Assembly (NCBI GenBank): GCA_964468475.1
Contig: CAYXUL010000030.1
Location: 1 to 35,725, forward strand
From: JBECKX01 sp964468475
GTDB lineage: Bacteria > Zixibacteria > MSB-5A5 > CAIYYT01
Reading direction: 5' to 3'
DNA: 35,725 nt
In this document: positions 15,701 through 22,790 of the stretch, in pieces
Position numbering within the stretch: the stretch's first letter is position 1
How the letters are laid out: every line of letters starts with the position of its first letter
Notes under the pieces: generated by a model
Databases searched by the model: none
Told to the model about the DNA's origin: nothing
Seen by the model: the letters and a program-made list of their open reading frames with translations, nothing else
Position numbers and translations under genes: made by a program

Positions 15701-16647
15701 CGGCCTTCTACGAAGAAGAAAACCCGACGGAGCTTTCAGGTGAGCCGCCGCTGCTGGTACAGGCAACGCGCCCCGCGCCTTCGGACAGCCTTGATTCGAC
15801 AAAGATCGTGCCGGTAGCGCCTGATGTGACCTCCGGGGAATCCTCGGAGATCTACAAAAATCTGCAGGGACATATGGTTATCGAGATCCCCCGAAACACC
15901 TGGCTGAGGAGTCCCGAGTTGAAGGTGGAAATCTCTGGTAAAGTTGAACTGGTCAAGGAAGGCCCCGAGCCCGAGTTGTTCGGTAGCATCTCCGTGGTGC
16001 GTGGCAACTATGATCTCTACGGCAGGCGGTTCGTTGTTGATGAAGGTACGCTGAACTTCCAGGGCGGTGTCGAAATGAATCCAATCATCAGCATCAAAGC
16101 TCACTACGATTTCCGCACCGCCGGCCGGGAGAAAAAGACACTCGCTCTTGTCGCCACCGGGACTGCCGAGGAACCGCAGCTCAGTTTCACACTTGACGGC
16201 AACCAGATTCCCGAGGGGGACGCAGCCTCCTACCTGGCGTTTGGGCGCAGCCTTGATCAGCTCACCTATGGTGAGCGCACGCAATTGACTGACACGACAA
16301 GCAGCGGCAGTAGCCAGGCGAGCCTGGCCTCCGGAGTTCTTGCCAGTGTGGTGTCGTCTCAGATTTCCAAAACGCTTGGCAAGGAACTCAAAGTCGATGT
16401 GTTTGATGTCAAGGCACAGAGCGACTGGAAAGCCGCTACGTTTGTGGTGGGCAAGTACATCACCAACGATCTATTCGTAAGTTACGAGCGCGCGGTCGGT
16501 GATATCGAGAATGATGACATTGCCCAGCAGGTGGTGACACTTGAGTATGAGCTTACGCGGCTCATCTATCTGCAGTTGATCGAGGGCGACGCCAAGTCAA
16601 GTGGCTTTGATATCATCTTCAAGTGGTTCAATCAGAAGGCATTCTAG
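12703..16647 (+). CDS. tamB: TamB-like translocation and assembly module protein
   Basis: 1314 residues. A single N-terminal membrane anchor (about 19-42, APVVVAGIIIVLILLALAAT) places it in the inner membrane, with the rest in the periplasm. The long middle part is beta-rich and repetitive, as in AsmA/TamB-type proteins. This is thought to form a hydrophobic groove that bridges the envelope and moves lipids or helps barrel proteins. The C-terminal region (about 1055-1314) matches the conserved TamB domain: 'SISVVRGNYDLYGRRFVVDE', 'GTLNFQGGVEMNPIISIKAH', 'GDAASYLAFGRS' and 'KYITNDLFVSYERAVGD'. It ends in KWFNQKAF. The length is close to that of E. coli TamB (about 1259). It is the second gene of the tamA-tamB pair and converges on the minus-strand lipoprotein genes, with 32 bases between stop codons and no visible terminator. 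Confidence 0.92.
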   Translation: MANAESTDVLKKRRRSRWWMAPVVVAGIIIVLILLALAATQTGWFRSWLKGYVVSLVNESIDGTVAVESLGGNLFTSLQLEGVSLRRESDTLLSIPQIDAYYDLAALLHHRIVIDSLTIKQPHAFLKQTNDTLWNFSQLLRVDTTSSSSAFDFVIQLNDVKLNDGSVQIMSPDSLIPKFVDSVQIQLAGEYSANTQKLMLSRLGFVTRSPDLSMHSLSLELTADSGTTTISNLLVVTGANRIMGDATIPNDNPEAAVASLKCDSLTLGEFAQLAPDMNLTAYPPINLTAKLAGDSLALSLGATRDRQNLNAELSINKPFALMSDSTWNQVSYSSQAKFSHIDPGYWLHDASLDYNLSGTFAVVGAGIAPEVMHAKYVIDLEPGRVQGRNVDAVHLDGEYDAGDLSANVKLSSGIGKGSVIAEVRSLLATPDYTISGEVTDLNLGALLGNDSLTSNLNFHLRLAGTGFDPDSLNAGAEVAFARSRLMNFDIDTAYAEVDYRDNFISVDTAEVSMPMARFWLGGGLGLDQTGRLSFELQPHDLKALARYLEIDTLQLSGALRGSIEGSLADFEIKLIPDFHDIRYDEITVDSIYGDVSATVTDTALAEVSGDLFATRPAYGDYQAKALNLHGEKERDAVKVSALLVVSDSTKAKMTTEVAFDSSIYLNQPQLQLTFPDQDWNGGAKRIVIVPATESYVIDSLQLNSPDPQDNTQQLLAADGEISLLGAQNLNLNLNDLSLAGLTDLLQLQHQLQGKLNLRSSLKGTAAAPILAADVSVTDGKISDFVYRHLSGIASYEADSLNLAFDLIASAADTFTIDAYLPLHLSLTDTNEVLSYDRPFHFRARTQRLPLASLNAFMPSIERASGTLALEVSASNTLRDPVATGSLTLQDAALKIPEYGIDYNTISADVALNSNQISINEITAHRGNGVMKLTGHLEYDSTIVTGLIKSTDVRLTANNFYVTRHRDYEIQINANTNLAGPLQAATFGGQVTVLRSSIYLPAFYEEENPTELSGEPPLLVQATRPAPSDSLDSTKIVPVAPDVTSGESSEIYKNLQGHMVIEIPRNTWLRSPELKVEISGKVELVKEGPEPELFGSISVVRGNYDLYGRRFVVDEGTLNFQGGVEMNPIISIKAHYDFRTAGREKKTLALVATGTAEEPQLSFTLDGNQIPEGDAASYLAFGRSLDQLTYGERTQLTDTTSSGSSQASLASGVLASVVSSQISKTLGKELKVDVFDVKAQSDWKAATFVVGKYITNDLFVSYERAVGDIENDDIAQQVVTLEYELTRLIYLQLIEGDAKSSGFDIIFKWFNQKAF

Positions 16648-16679
16648 AAGCAACGCTTAAAGCAAAGGCGGGATTATTG

Positions 16680-18074
16680 TCACTGCAGGGTGAACGCTTC
16701 AGCGAGGTTGAAGTCACCTTTGCGGACTTCGAAGTTTGACACTTCGGTTGAGGACACCAGTCGGTCGTTCGCATCGTAGAACATAATCTGCAGATCGTAG
16801 CTACCCGGATCAGCCTCAAAATCGCCGACATATACTCTTCGCGGCAGAAGGTGACTGCAGCGCAGGTCCGCATTTTCGGTGACATCGAACGTGACATCCA
16901 TAGCTGCCTTCAGAAGCCAGCCACCGACATCATCATTCTTGACCTTTTTCTTCAACTTATGATTAACCAACCCTTTGAACAACGCCCGCCCCAGCGTCTT
17001 GGCAAGAATGATGGTGCGATGCGCCTCGAATACATCATGAGCGACGGCGCCAATATCCTCGAGCAGATGCAGTTCACCGAGCTTTCTGCCCTCTGACCAG
17101 ACACTGACGCTGGTAACCTCGCTGGGGATGTCTGTCAACACGGGAATTGCGAACTTGAAATAGTAGTCCTCGCTAACATCCGCCGGAAACTGCCAGTAGA
17201 CCTGATCCTTGTTCTCGCCTCCATCGACGAGCACCTGAACCAGGTCGAGTTGCTTGTCTGTCCGCAAACGGAGCTTGAAATCGCGCTTAACCGGCGCCGT
17301 GCCGGCAAAAGCGACGACGCTAATCACAGCGTCTTTCGATTCATAGCTGACTGGCGGTTCAGAAAAGTCATATATCTGCGGCTCGGTGGCAAATGCCTCC
17401 TTCAACAATTTGAGATCAATGGCGGCATCATCGTCGGCGCCGTCGGCGGCGTACATGTGCATGCTCAGGTAGCGGGCGAAAGCTGAATTGGCGAACCTGA
17501 TCTTCTTAGCCTCCAGCGGCACCTGAACTCCTGTGGAATCGCTATTCACTTCGTTGCGCCAGAAGCGGGCTTCCTCGAAATTCTTCTGCTCGAGCTGCTG
17601 CAATTTCAGGTTGGCGCGCCTGACTTCCACGAATGCATCCTCGAAGTTTCCCAGCTCCAGATAGTTGAGAGATTTGATCAGATTGGCATAAAGTACTTCG
17701 TAGTCTTCACCTCGATAGTCGATTACGTTGTCGTTAACGAGAAACGACAGCACTCCCTTGGAAATACTCTTTGCATAAAGATCGTCGTTGGTCTGCTCCG
17801 CAGCATCGAGACGCACGTTGCTGCTGTCGTACTCACGGGCATAGTGATAGGCTAAACCGGCATCGAGGTAGTAGAGAAACCGATCTTTCTTTGCGTACTG
17901 GTCCTCTGCCCGCGCCTTTTCGATCGCAGCTACAGCAGCATCATAGTTACCTTTGTAGAGGTCCTCGCGAATAGGCTCATAGAATTTTGTGCGCGTCATT
18001 ACCGACGCACAGCCAATCACGAGCAGGGCAAGTGCCGACGCGACGAGTATATGTTGGAGCCGTAGATTTGACAA
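16680..18074 (-). CDS. COG3014-type outer-membrane lipoprotein, partner of LpoB
   Basis: 464 residues. Lipoprotein signal with lipobox VIGC (Cys22). Residues about 30-200 contain TPR-like helices: 'IREDLYKGNYDAAVAAIEKA', 'YYLDAGLAYHYAREYDSSNV', and 'LIKSLNYLELGNFEDAFVEV' followed by a coiled 'RRANLKLQQLEQKNF'. The second half has beta structure and a conserved 'RTIILAKTLGRALFKG' helix. This matches the uncharacterised COG3014 family, which in many diderms is encoded with an LpoB-type PBP activator, often with a YcfL-like gene. That third gene is not present here. The lpoB-like gene lies directly upstream on the same strand (77-base spacer with a small GGAGTC/GACTCC hairpin at 18100-18118). 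A role in peptidoglycan synthesis control is inferred from this context. Confidence 0.85.
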   Translation of the reverse strand: MSNLRLQHILVASALALLVIGCASVMTRTKFYEPIREDLYKGNYDAAVAAIEKARAEDQYAKKDRFLYYLDAGLAYHYAREYDSSNVRLDAAEQTNDDLYAKSISKGVLSFLVNDNVIDYRGEDYEVLYANLIKSLNYLELGNFEDAFVEVRRANLKLQQLEQKNFEEARFWRNEVNSDSTGVQVPLEAKKIRFANSAFARYLSMHMYAADGADDDAAIDLKLLKEAFATEPQIYDFSEPPVSYESKDAVISVVAFAGTAPVKRDFKLRLRTDKQLDLVQVLVDGGENKDQVYWQFPADVSEDYYFKFAIPVLTDIPSEVTSVSVWSEGRKLGELHLLEDIGAVAHDVFEAHRTIILAKTLGRALFKGLVNHKLKKKVKNDDVGGWLLKAAMDVTFDVTENADLRCSHLLPRRVYVGDFEADPGSYDLQIMFYDANDRLVSSTEVSNFEVRKGDFNLAEAFTLQ

Positions 18075-18151
18075 AGCAGTTCACAAGTCAGTTGTCCCTG
18101 GAGTCAGTCAGAGACTCCGGGGGGCAAGCGATCTTTTGAGCTTCTGTCGAC

Positions 18152-18748
18152 TTACCAGGTCGTGCTCCCGCGTGATATCCCCTTCTTGATCTTCTTATTA
18201 CCCATCCACACCTTCTCGTTGGTCTGAATGTCGATCAACTCCAAGTCGGTGGTGTAGAAGATCACCTGCTTGTCACCTTCCTGATCAGTGATCGAAGAAA
18301 GCGTTCCTAACAAGATGTAATCTGCGCCAAGTTCATCGCGCAGCATTTTCTTGGTTTCTTCTGAGGCCCAATCGGCCTGATCCTGCCGCTCGGAACGGAT
18401 ATCCATCCGCTGCTCCGGCGCCGCCACGAAACGAATTTGCCCCGAATTCAACAGCTCGCGTTCGAAGTCCTTGGTGAATGTCTCGGTGTCGATGTGCTCA
18501 GAGCTGTTATTGCGAATGCGCCCGACAGTGACCACCGGTTTACGATTCTGGGCTTCGCGGAAATTCCCCAGCCACGGGCGGGAAAGGGCATCGTTAATCA
18601 TTTCCTCGGCCACCAGCCGGGAATCGGTGTCATTCCAGTTGCCGCTCAAGTCGGTCTGACTTCCGGGGTCAAGCCGCGTGACCTGTTTGCTCGAACTGCA
18701 GCCCGCAAGAAGCAGGGCTGCCACGACAATTAAGACTGCACTCTTCAT
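18152..18748 (-). CDS. lpoB: LpoB-family penicillin-binding-protein activator lipoprotein
   Basis: 198 residues. Lipobox LAGC with Cys17. The mature part matches the LpoB family (PF13036): 'DLSGNWNDTDSRLVAEEMIN', 'RKPVVTVGRIRNNSSEHIDT', 'FTKDFERELLNSGQIRFVA', 'LGADYILLGTLSSITD' and 'VIFYTTDLELIDIQTNEKVW', ending near GNKKIKKGISRGSTTW. In Enterobacteria, outer-membrane LpoB reaches through the peptidoglycan and activates the class A synthase PBP1b. The same role is likely here, although the synthase gene is not in the window. It is the first gene of a two-gene minus-strand operon with the COG3014-type lipoprotein and is divergent from the BON gene. Confidence 0.9.
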   Translation of the reverse strand: MKSAVLIVVAALLLAGCSSSKQVTRLDPGSQTDLSGNWNDTDSRLVAEEMINDALSRPWLGNFREAQNRKPVVTVGRIRNNSSEHIDTETFTKDFERELLNSGQIRFVAAPEQRMDIRSERQDQADWASEETKKMLRDELGADYILLGTLSSITDQEGDKQVIFYTTDLELIDIQTNEKVWMGNKKIKKGISRGSTTW

Positions 18749-19060
18749 CTCATTCTCTCCCTATTCCGAAATGTTCTCTTTTCAATATTCGTCCACTTCT
18801 GGTACTCTCTTTCTGAGAAAATGTTACTAATTACCCCGTGTCTTCACAACGGAAAACAGTATTCGCCAACGATACCTTTCCAGTGACATAGAGGACTGTG
18901 ATGCTCCCCTTAAAGAGGAAAAATGCGCCCACAAACTCCTAAAACACCATCATCGTATTCTTTGCAGAGTGACCCGGAGGGAGGGCAGCTCCGCCGCTCA
19001 AGCGGGCTCGCCGGGAGCAATGGTCGCTTAATCGATTCACAGGTTAAAGGAGGAGAATCG
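18749..19060. promoter_or_regulatory. Divergent intergenic region with a possible structured leader before the BON gene
   Basis: This 312-base region lies between the divergent lpoB-like and BON genes and must hold both promoters; I see no clear -35/-10 pair. A GC-rich patch can fold: CCCGG (18973-18977) pairs with CCGGG (19011-19015), enclosing CCGC (18994-18997) with GCGG (19002-19005) and a TCAA loop. The frame of the BON gene is open through this patch from an ATG at 18923, but the resulting N-terminus is not protein-like, so I treat it as untranslated leader. It matches no riboswitch class that I recognise. Confidence 0.4.
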
Positions 19061-19843
19061 ATGAATACTTCCAGGAATCAATTGTGGCGGAAACAGGTGA
19101 TAAGTCTAATTATCGCTGTGGCTTTGGTTGTTTTCACCGCCGGAAATCTCCTTGCCGGTACCATCTCGGACCAGGCAATGCAAGCCAAGATAACAGATCA
19201 ACTTCAGAATGAAGGTCTGCTGAAAAACAACAACATCAACATTTCCGTGAATGACCAACTTGTAACCCTTACCGGCTCGGTTGCGTCACTTTCTGAGAGG
19301 AAGATGGTTCGCGATGCCGTTAACAGTGTTGACAAGAACCTGATGCTCGAAGATGACCTGACTATAGCCGACCGCAAGATTTCAGACAGCCAGATCGCCG
19401 AGGAGATACAGCAGGCAATTCAGGGTAATACTTTCTACTCCATGTATGACTGGATCACCGCCAGCGTTGTCGACGGTGTCGCCACTCTCAAGGGTTATGC
19501 TCACGAGCCCTATCTGATGCAACCGTTTATCCATCAAGCTGAGAAGACGCCGGGAGTCAAGAAAGTCGTCAACGACGTCAAAGTACTCCCTGCCTCCATC
19601 TTTGACGATGAAATTCGGCATCAGGCAGCGGACGCTGTCTACGAAGACCCATCCTTCGAGCCTTATGCGTACGACTCCGACGTGCCGATTCACTTCATTG
19701 TGAACAACGGTACCGTGTGGCTCATGGGAACTGTCACCAGCCAGATCGACAAGATCAGAGCTGAGAATCTCGTAATGATGCACAGTGAGGCGATGGGCAT
19801 AAAGAACGAGCTTAAGGTTGCAAGCGGAGGCGCCACAAGCTAA
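19061..19843 (+). CDS. Periplasmic triple-BON-domain protein
   Basis: 260 residues from the ATG at 19061, which has a very strong AAAGGAGGAG site and starts a signal peptide (MNTSRNQLWRKQVISLIIAV..., cut near LLAG). Three BON modules follow: about 37-105 ('ISDQAMQAKITDQLQNEGLL', 'NDQLVTLTGSVASLSERKMV'), about 111-180 ('SDSQIAEEIQQAIQGN', 'VDGVATLKGYAHEPYLM') and about 185-258 ('DDEIRHQAADAVYED', 'VNNGTVWLMGTVTSQIDKIR'). BON domains bind phospholipid or interact with the envelope, as in OsmY, and such proteins are often induced by osmotic or envelope stress. The gene is monocistronic, with a structured 3' region after it. The function is likely envelope protection, but this is inferred from the family. 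Confidence 0.9.
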   Translation: MNTSRNQLWRKQVISLIIAVALVVFTAGNLLAGTISDQAMQAKITDQLQNEGLLKNNNINISVNDQLVTLTGSVASLSERKMVRDAVNSVDKNLMLEDDLTIADRKISDSQIAEEIQQAIQGNTFYSMYDWITASVVDGVATLKGYAHEPYLMQPFIHQAEKTPGVKKVVNDVKVLPASIFDDEIRHQAADAVYEDPSFEPYAYDSDVPIHFIVNNGTVWLMGTVTSQIDKIRAENLVMMHSEAMGIKNELKVASGGATS

Positions 19844-20268
19844 GCTCAGATTTGCTCCATCGATCGCTACATAGTCTGTAGCGTGAAACACGATTGGTTA
19901 TTCACGTGAATGTATCGCGATCATCAGCGTAAGTACGATAGTGTGAGGCAGCGGTTTTGGCTTGAGAAGCTGACCGCTGCACAGAACCTGTGCGACCGCG
20001 ACGCATACGAAAACTTGCCAGGTAAAACCGCACCTGGCTGAGAGAAAGGCTTCTTACTTCGCCCAGATTTATCTCAGGACCTGCGTCGATTCCTCAATTC
20101 CTACCTCGCAACATTAGCCTGATACTAAATTCCGGGCGCAGCAAGCAATATTGCGCCCGACATTCACTCCGCGCGCATAATAGATTGACACTATCCCAAA
20201 AATAAGTAACTTAAGAATACCGTAACATACACCGACACTCTAAAGAACTCAACGGTCAGAGGCCTACT
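19844..20268. other. Structured intergenic region with three hairpins and a palindrome
   Basis: No gene is visible in this 425-base stretch. It holds the 12-base palindrome ATTCACGTGAAT (19900-19911). Hairpin one is GCAGCGGT (19948-19955) with ACCGCTGC (19973-19980). Hairpin two is GCCAGGT (20017-20023) with ACCTGGC (20032-20038). Hairpin three is CGGGCGCA (20133-20140) with TGCGCCCG (20152-20159). The 8-base loop of hairpin two (AAAACCGC, 20024-20031) is perfectly complementary to GCGGTTTT at 19951-19958 in hairpin one, so a pseudoknot or switch between folds is possible. No T-run follows any hairpin. A small RNA or a structured 3' UTR is plausible. Confidence 0.45.
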
Positions 20269-22113
20269 ATGAAAAGATCGATAACGCTTCTGTTCCTGCT
20301 TACGACCGTCTTGCTCTCGTTGTCGCCTCTCCTTGCCGCGGAAGCGGGAAAACTGCTCCCAATCGGATTGACAGACGAGGAAAAAGCGCGTCTGGAAGAG
20401 ATCGGCATCAATGATGTCCGCAGTTCGCCTCCGGCAGGGATTATGCGTGCCTGCGCCGAATGGGAAGATTGCAGCAAGGTACTGATCCGCTGGCCCCTGG
20501 GGATTCCCCTCGGCCTGGTGGCGGATATGTCGGAAGATGTCATCGTCGCCACAATCGTGGCTAACATTTCGCAGGAAAACAGCGCGATCAGCAGTTACAC
20601 TTCTGCGGGCGTCAATATGGCAAATACGGAGTTCATCATTGCCCCGACAAATTCGATCTGGACGCGTGATTACGGGCCATGGACCATCTTCGACACCAAC
20701 GGGAATATCGGTTTCATCGATCACATCTATAACCGCCCCCGCCCCGACGACGACCTGATACCACAGGTTGTGGGCGCGGACTGGGGCATTCCGGTTTATG
20801 GCATGCCGCTGATCCATACCGGCGGTAACCATATGTGCGACGGAGAGGGAATGTCGATGTCGACACGCCTGGTGTACGATGAAAATCCGTCGCTCACGCA
20901 GTCACAGGTAGACGACTATATGCAGCAATATCTGGGTAATCAATACACCGTTCTCGACTTTATTGAATCGGGAGGAATTCATCATATTGACTGCTGGGCC
21001 AAGTTCCTGAATCCGACAACCATATTGGTGAAACGGGTTTCAACCGGCGCCTATAACTACCAGTGGCTGGAGGACCGGGCCCAGGAACTCTCGCAGAAAA
21101 TCTCTGCCTGGGGACAACCGTACACGATCGTGCGCGTTGATTGCCCGAATGGTGAGGCTTACACGAACTCGCTTATCCTCAACAAGAAAGTATTCGTCCC
21201 CATGTTTTCCACGAGCTGGGATAATAACGCTCTCAAGGTTTACCGCGACGCCATGCCTGGATACGAAGTAATCGGCTTTACCGGTTCCTGGCTATCGGAC
21301 GACGCCATCCACTGCCGCGCGATGGGAATACCTGACCGCAACGTGCTCTACGTCGATCATCTGCCACTGCAGACAACGGCCGATACCCTGGATGACTACC
21401 AAATTAGAGCATTCATCTATTCGCACTCACACTCGGCACTTATCAGTGACTCTTTAAGAATCTATTACAGCGTAGATGAGGGACCGTTCGTGTCAGCCCC
21501 GTTGACAGCTACGGCATACCCCGACTCATTCGTGGGTTATATTCCGGCGCAGTCGCGAGGCAGCCAGGTCCGCTATTTTCTCAAAGCAGCCGACGAGGCT
21601 ATTCATGTAGCCACCGATCCTTATATAGGGGAAGCGTGGGCCCACTCCTTCAAAATCAACGCGGCACCACAGATCACATCGGCATCAGAATATGTCGTGA
21701 AAGTGAATTCCGTCTTTCAGTTTTCACCGCAGTATACCGATCCGGACGACTCCACTGACGTAGTCAGCTTCGCAAATCTGCCCGCCTGGCTGACGGTAAA
21801 TGGTGATTCCGTGTCAGGTACACTTCCTGCTTCGCCAATTTTTGACCAGTTCCTGGCAATAGTATCTGATGGTTTCAGCGGCGATTCGATGCAAGTCAGC
21901 ATAAGCAGTTATCTGTGCGGGGATGCGGACGGTAGCGGTGCCTGCTCAATCGGTGATGCCGTCTATATCATCAGCTATGTTTTCGGTGGTGGACCGGCGC
22001 CAGCGCCGCTTGAATCCGGAGACGCCGATTGCAGTGGCGGTGTTTCCATCGGTGATGCCGTCTATCTGATCAACTACGTCTTTGGCGGCGGACCCGCGCC
22101 GTGCGGATGCTGA
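20269..22113 (+). CDS. Secreted peptidylarginine-deiminase-like enzyme (PAD_porph family) with dockerin repeats
   Basis: 614 residues with a signal peptide (about 1-23, cut after LAA). The catalytic domain (about 45-370) is of the bacterial PAD / agmatine deiminase fold. All expected catalytic positions are present: Asp134 (WTRDYGPW), His239 and Asp241 (HIDCW), Asn300 (YTNSLILN) and nucleophile Cys349 (DDAIHCRAMG). The spacing and wording follow Porphyromonas gingivalis PPAD more closely than agmatine deiminase. Arg156 and Arg158 (YNRPRPDD) lie where PPAD has the two arginines that hold the C-terminal carboxylate of a peptide. A beta domain (about 375-465), a cadherin/Ig-like domain (about 465-547) and two dockerin type I repeats (about 552-575 and 587-610, DADGSG and DADCSG loops) follow. 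It probably converts arginine to citrulline on exported proteins or peptides. The exact substrate is inferred. Confidence 0.88.
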   Translation: MKRSITLLFLLTTVLLSLSPLLAAEAGKLLPIGLTDEEKARLEEIGINDVRSSPPAGIMRACAEWEDCSKVLIRWPLGIPLGLVADMSEDVIVATIVANISQENSAISSYTSAGVNMANTEFIIAPTNSIWTRDYGPWTIFDTNGNIGFIDHIYNRPRPDDDLIPQVVGADWGIPVYGMPLIHTGGNHMCDGEGMSMSTRLVYDENPSLTQSQVDDYMQQYLGNQYTVLDFIESGGIHHIDCWAKFLNPTTILVKRVSTGAYNYQWLEDRAQELSQKISAWGQPYTIVRVDCPNGEAYTNSLILNKKVFVPMFSTSWDNNALKVYRDAMPGYEVIGFTGSWLSDDAIHCRAMGIPDRNVLYVDHLPLQTTADTLDDYQIRAFIYSHSHSALISDSLRIYYSVDEGPFVSAPLTATAYPDSFVGYIPAQSRGSQVRYFLKAADEAIHVATDPYIGEAWAHSFKINAAPQITSASEYVVKVNSVFQFSPQYTDPDDSTDVVSFANLPAWLTVNGDSVSGTLPASPIFDQFLAIVSDGFSGDSMQVSISSYLCGDADGSGACSIGDAVYIISYVFGGGPAPAPLESGDADCSGGVSIGDAVYLINYVFGGGPAPCGC

Positions 22114-22138
22114 TTGATTTAGGCGTGCACTTAAGAAG

Positions 22139-22690
22139 TTAGTCGTTGGTGACCAGGCGCAACCCCTTGCCGTGGATACTCATTATTTCCACGCTCCGGT
22201 CAGCTTTAAGGTACTTGCGCAACTTGGACACAAACACATCCATACTACGGCCGCTGAAATAACTGTCTTCCCCCCAAATCTGCTGGAGCGCCTGACTGCG
22301 CTCAAGCGTTTGATTACGATGAAGACACAACAGCCGCAGTAAATCCGCCTCCTTCGGAGTAAGCCGTTGTTCGCTAGTCTCGGCAGTGAGAGTCTGGCGC
22401 GTATAGTCGAAGTGGAAACTGCCGATAGCGAACTCTGTCGGCGGCTGCTCCTCCTCCTTCTGCTGGCTTCGCCGTAGCACAGCATTGATGCGCAGCAGCA
22501 GCTCTTCCATACTGAATGGCTTGGTGAGGTAGTCATCACAGCCGATCTTGAACCCTTCGATCTTATCTTCCTTTAGCGATTTCGCGGTCAGAAAGATGAT
22601 CGGGGTTTGCTGGTCTGTCTGGCGCACCTCGCGCGCAAAGGTGAAGCCGTCTTTGCGGGGCATCATCACATCAACGAGGCACATATCATA
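22139..22690 (-). CDS. OmpR-family response regulator (N-terminus lost in gap)
   Basis: About 183 residues are visible; roughly the first 45 lie in the gap. The receiver domain shows the phospho-acceptor Asp in 'CLVDVMMPRKDG', the Thr in 'IIFLTAK' and the Lys in 'YLTKPFSMEEL'. The C-terminal winged helix covers the rest: 'RLTPKEADLLRLLCLHRNQT', 'RSMDVFVSKLRKYLKAD' and 'VEIMSIHGKGLRLV'. This is a DNA-binding regulator of the OmpR/PhoB class, of the type common in Bacteroidota and relatives (RprY-like). It lies directly downstream of the histidine kinase on the same strand. A likely operator of four direct repeats sits in front of the kinase gene. Confidence 0.92.
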   Translation of the reverse strand, partial: YDMCLVDVMMPRKDGFTFAREVRQTDQQTPIIFLTAKSLKEDKIEGFKIGCDDYLTKPFSMEELLLRINAVLRRSQQKEEEQPPTEFAIGSFHFDYTRQTLTAETSEQRLTPKEADLLRLLCLHRNQTLERSQALQQIWGEDSYFSGRSMDVFVSKLRKYLKADRSVEIMSIHGKGLRLVTND

Positions 22691-22790
22691 NNNNNNNNNN
22701 NNNNNNNNNNNNNNNNNNNNNNNNNNNNNNNNNNNNNNNNNNNNNNNNNNNNNNNNNNNNNNNNNNNNNNNNNNNNNNNNNNNNNNNNNN
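22691..22790. other. Assembly gap (100 N) between histidine kinase and response regulator
   Basis: Exactly 100 N. The missing sequence must encode the end of the kinase ATP-binding domain (about 45-50 residues) and the start of the regulator (about 45 residues), so the real gap is probably near 300 bases rather than 100. Confidence 0.98.

Noticed and set aside
18923..19060. N-terminal extension of the BON protein from the ATG at 18923
   Set aside because: The signal peptide and a much stronger ribosome site are at 19061. The extension is Pro/Ser/Gly-rich and overlaps a foldable leader.
20185..20215. Promoter with TTGACA at about 20186 before the deiminase gene
   Set aside because: No acceptable -10 hexamer lies 16-18 bases downstream, and FCB-group promoters often differ from this consensus.
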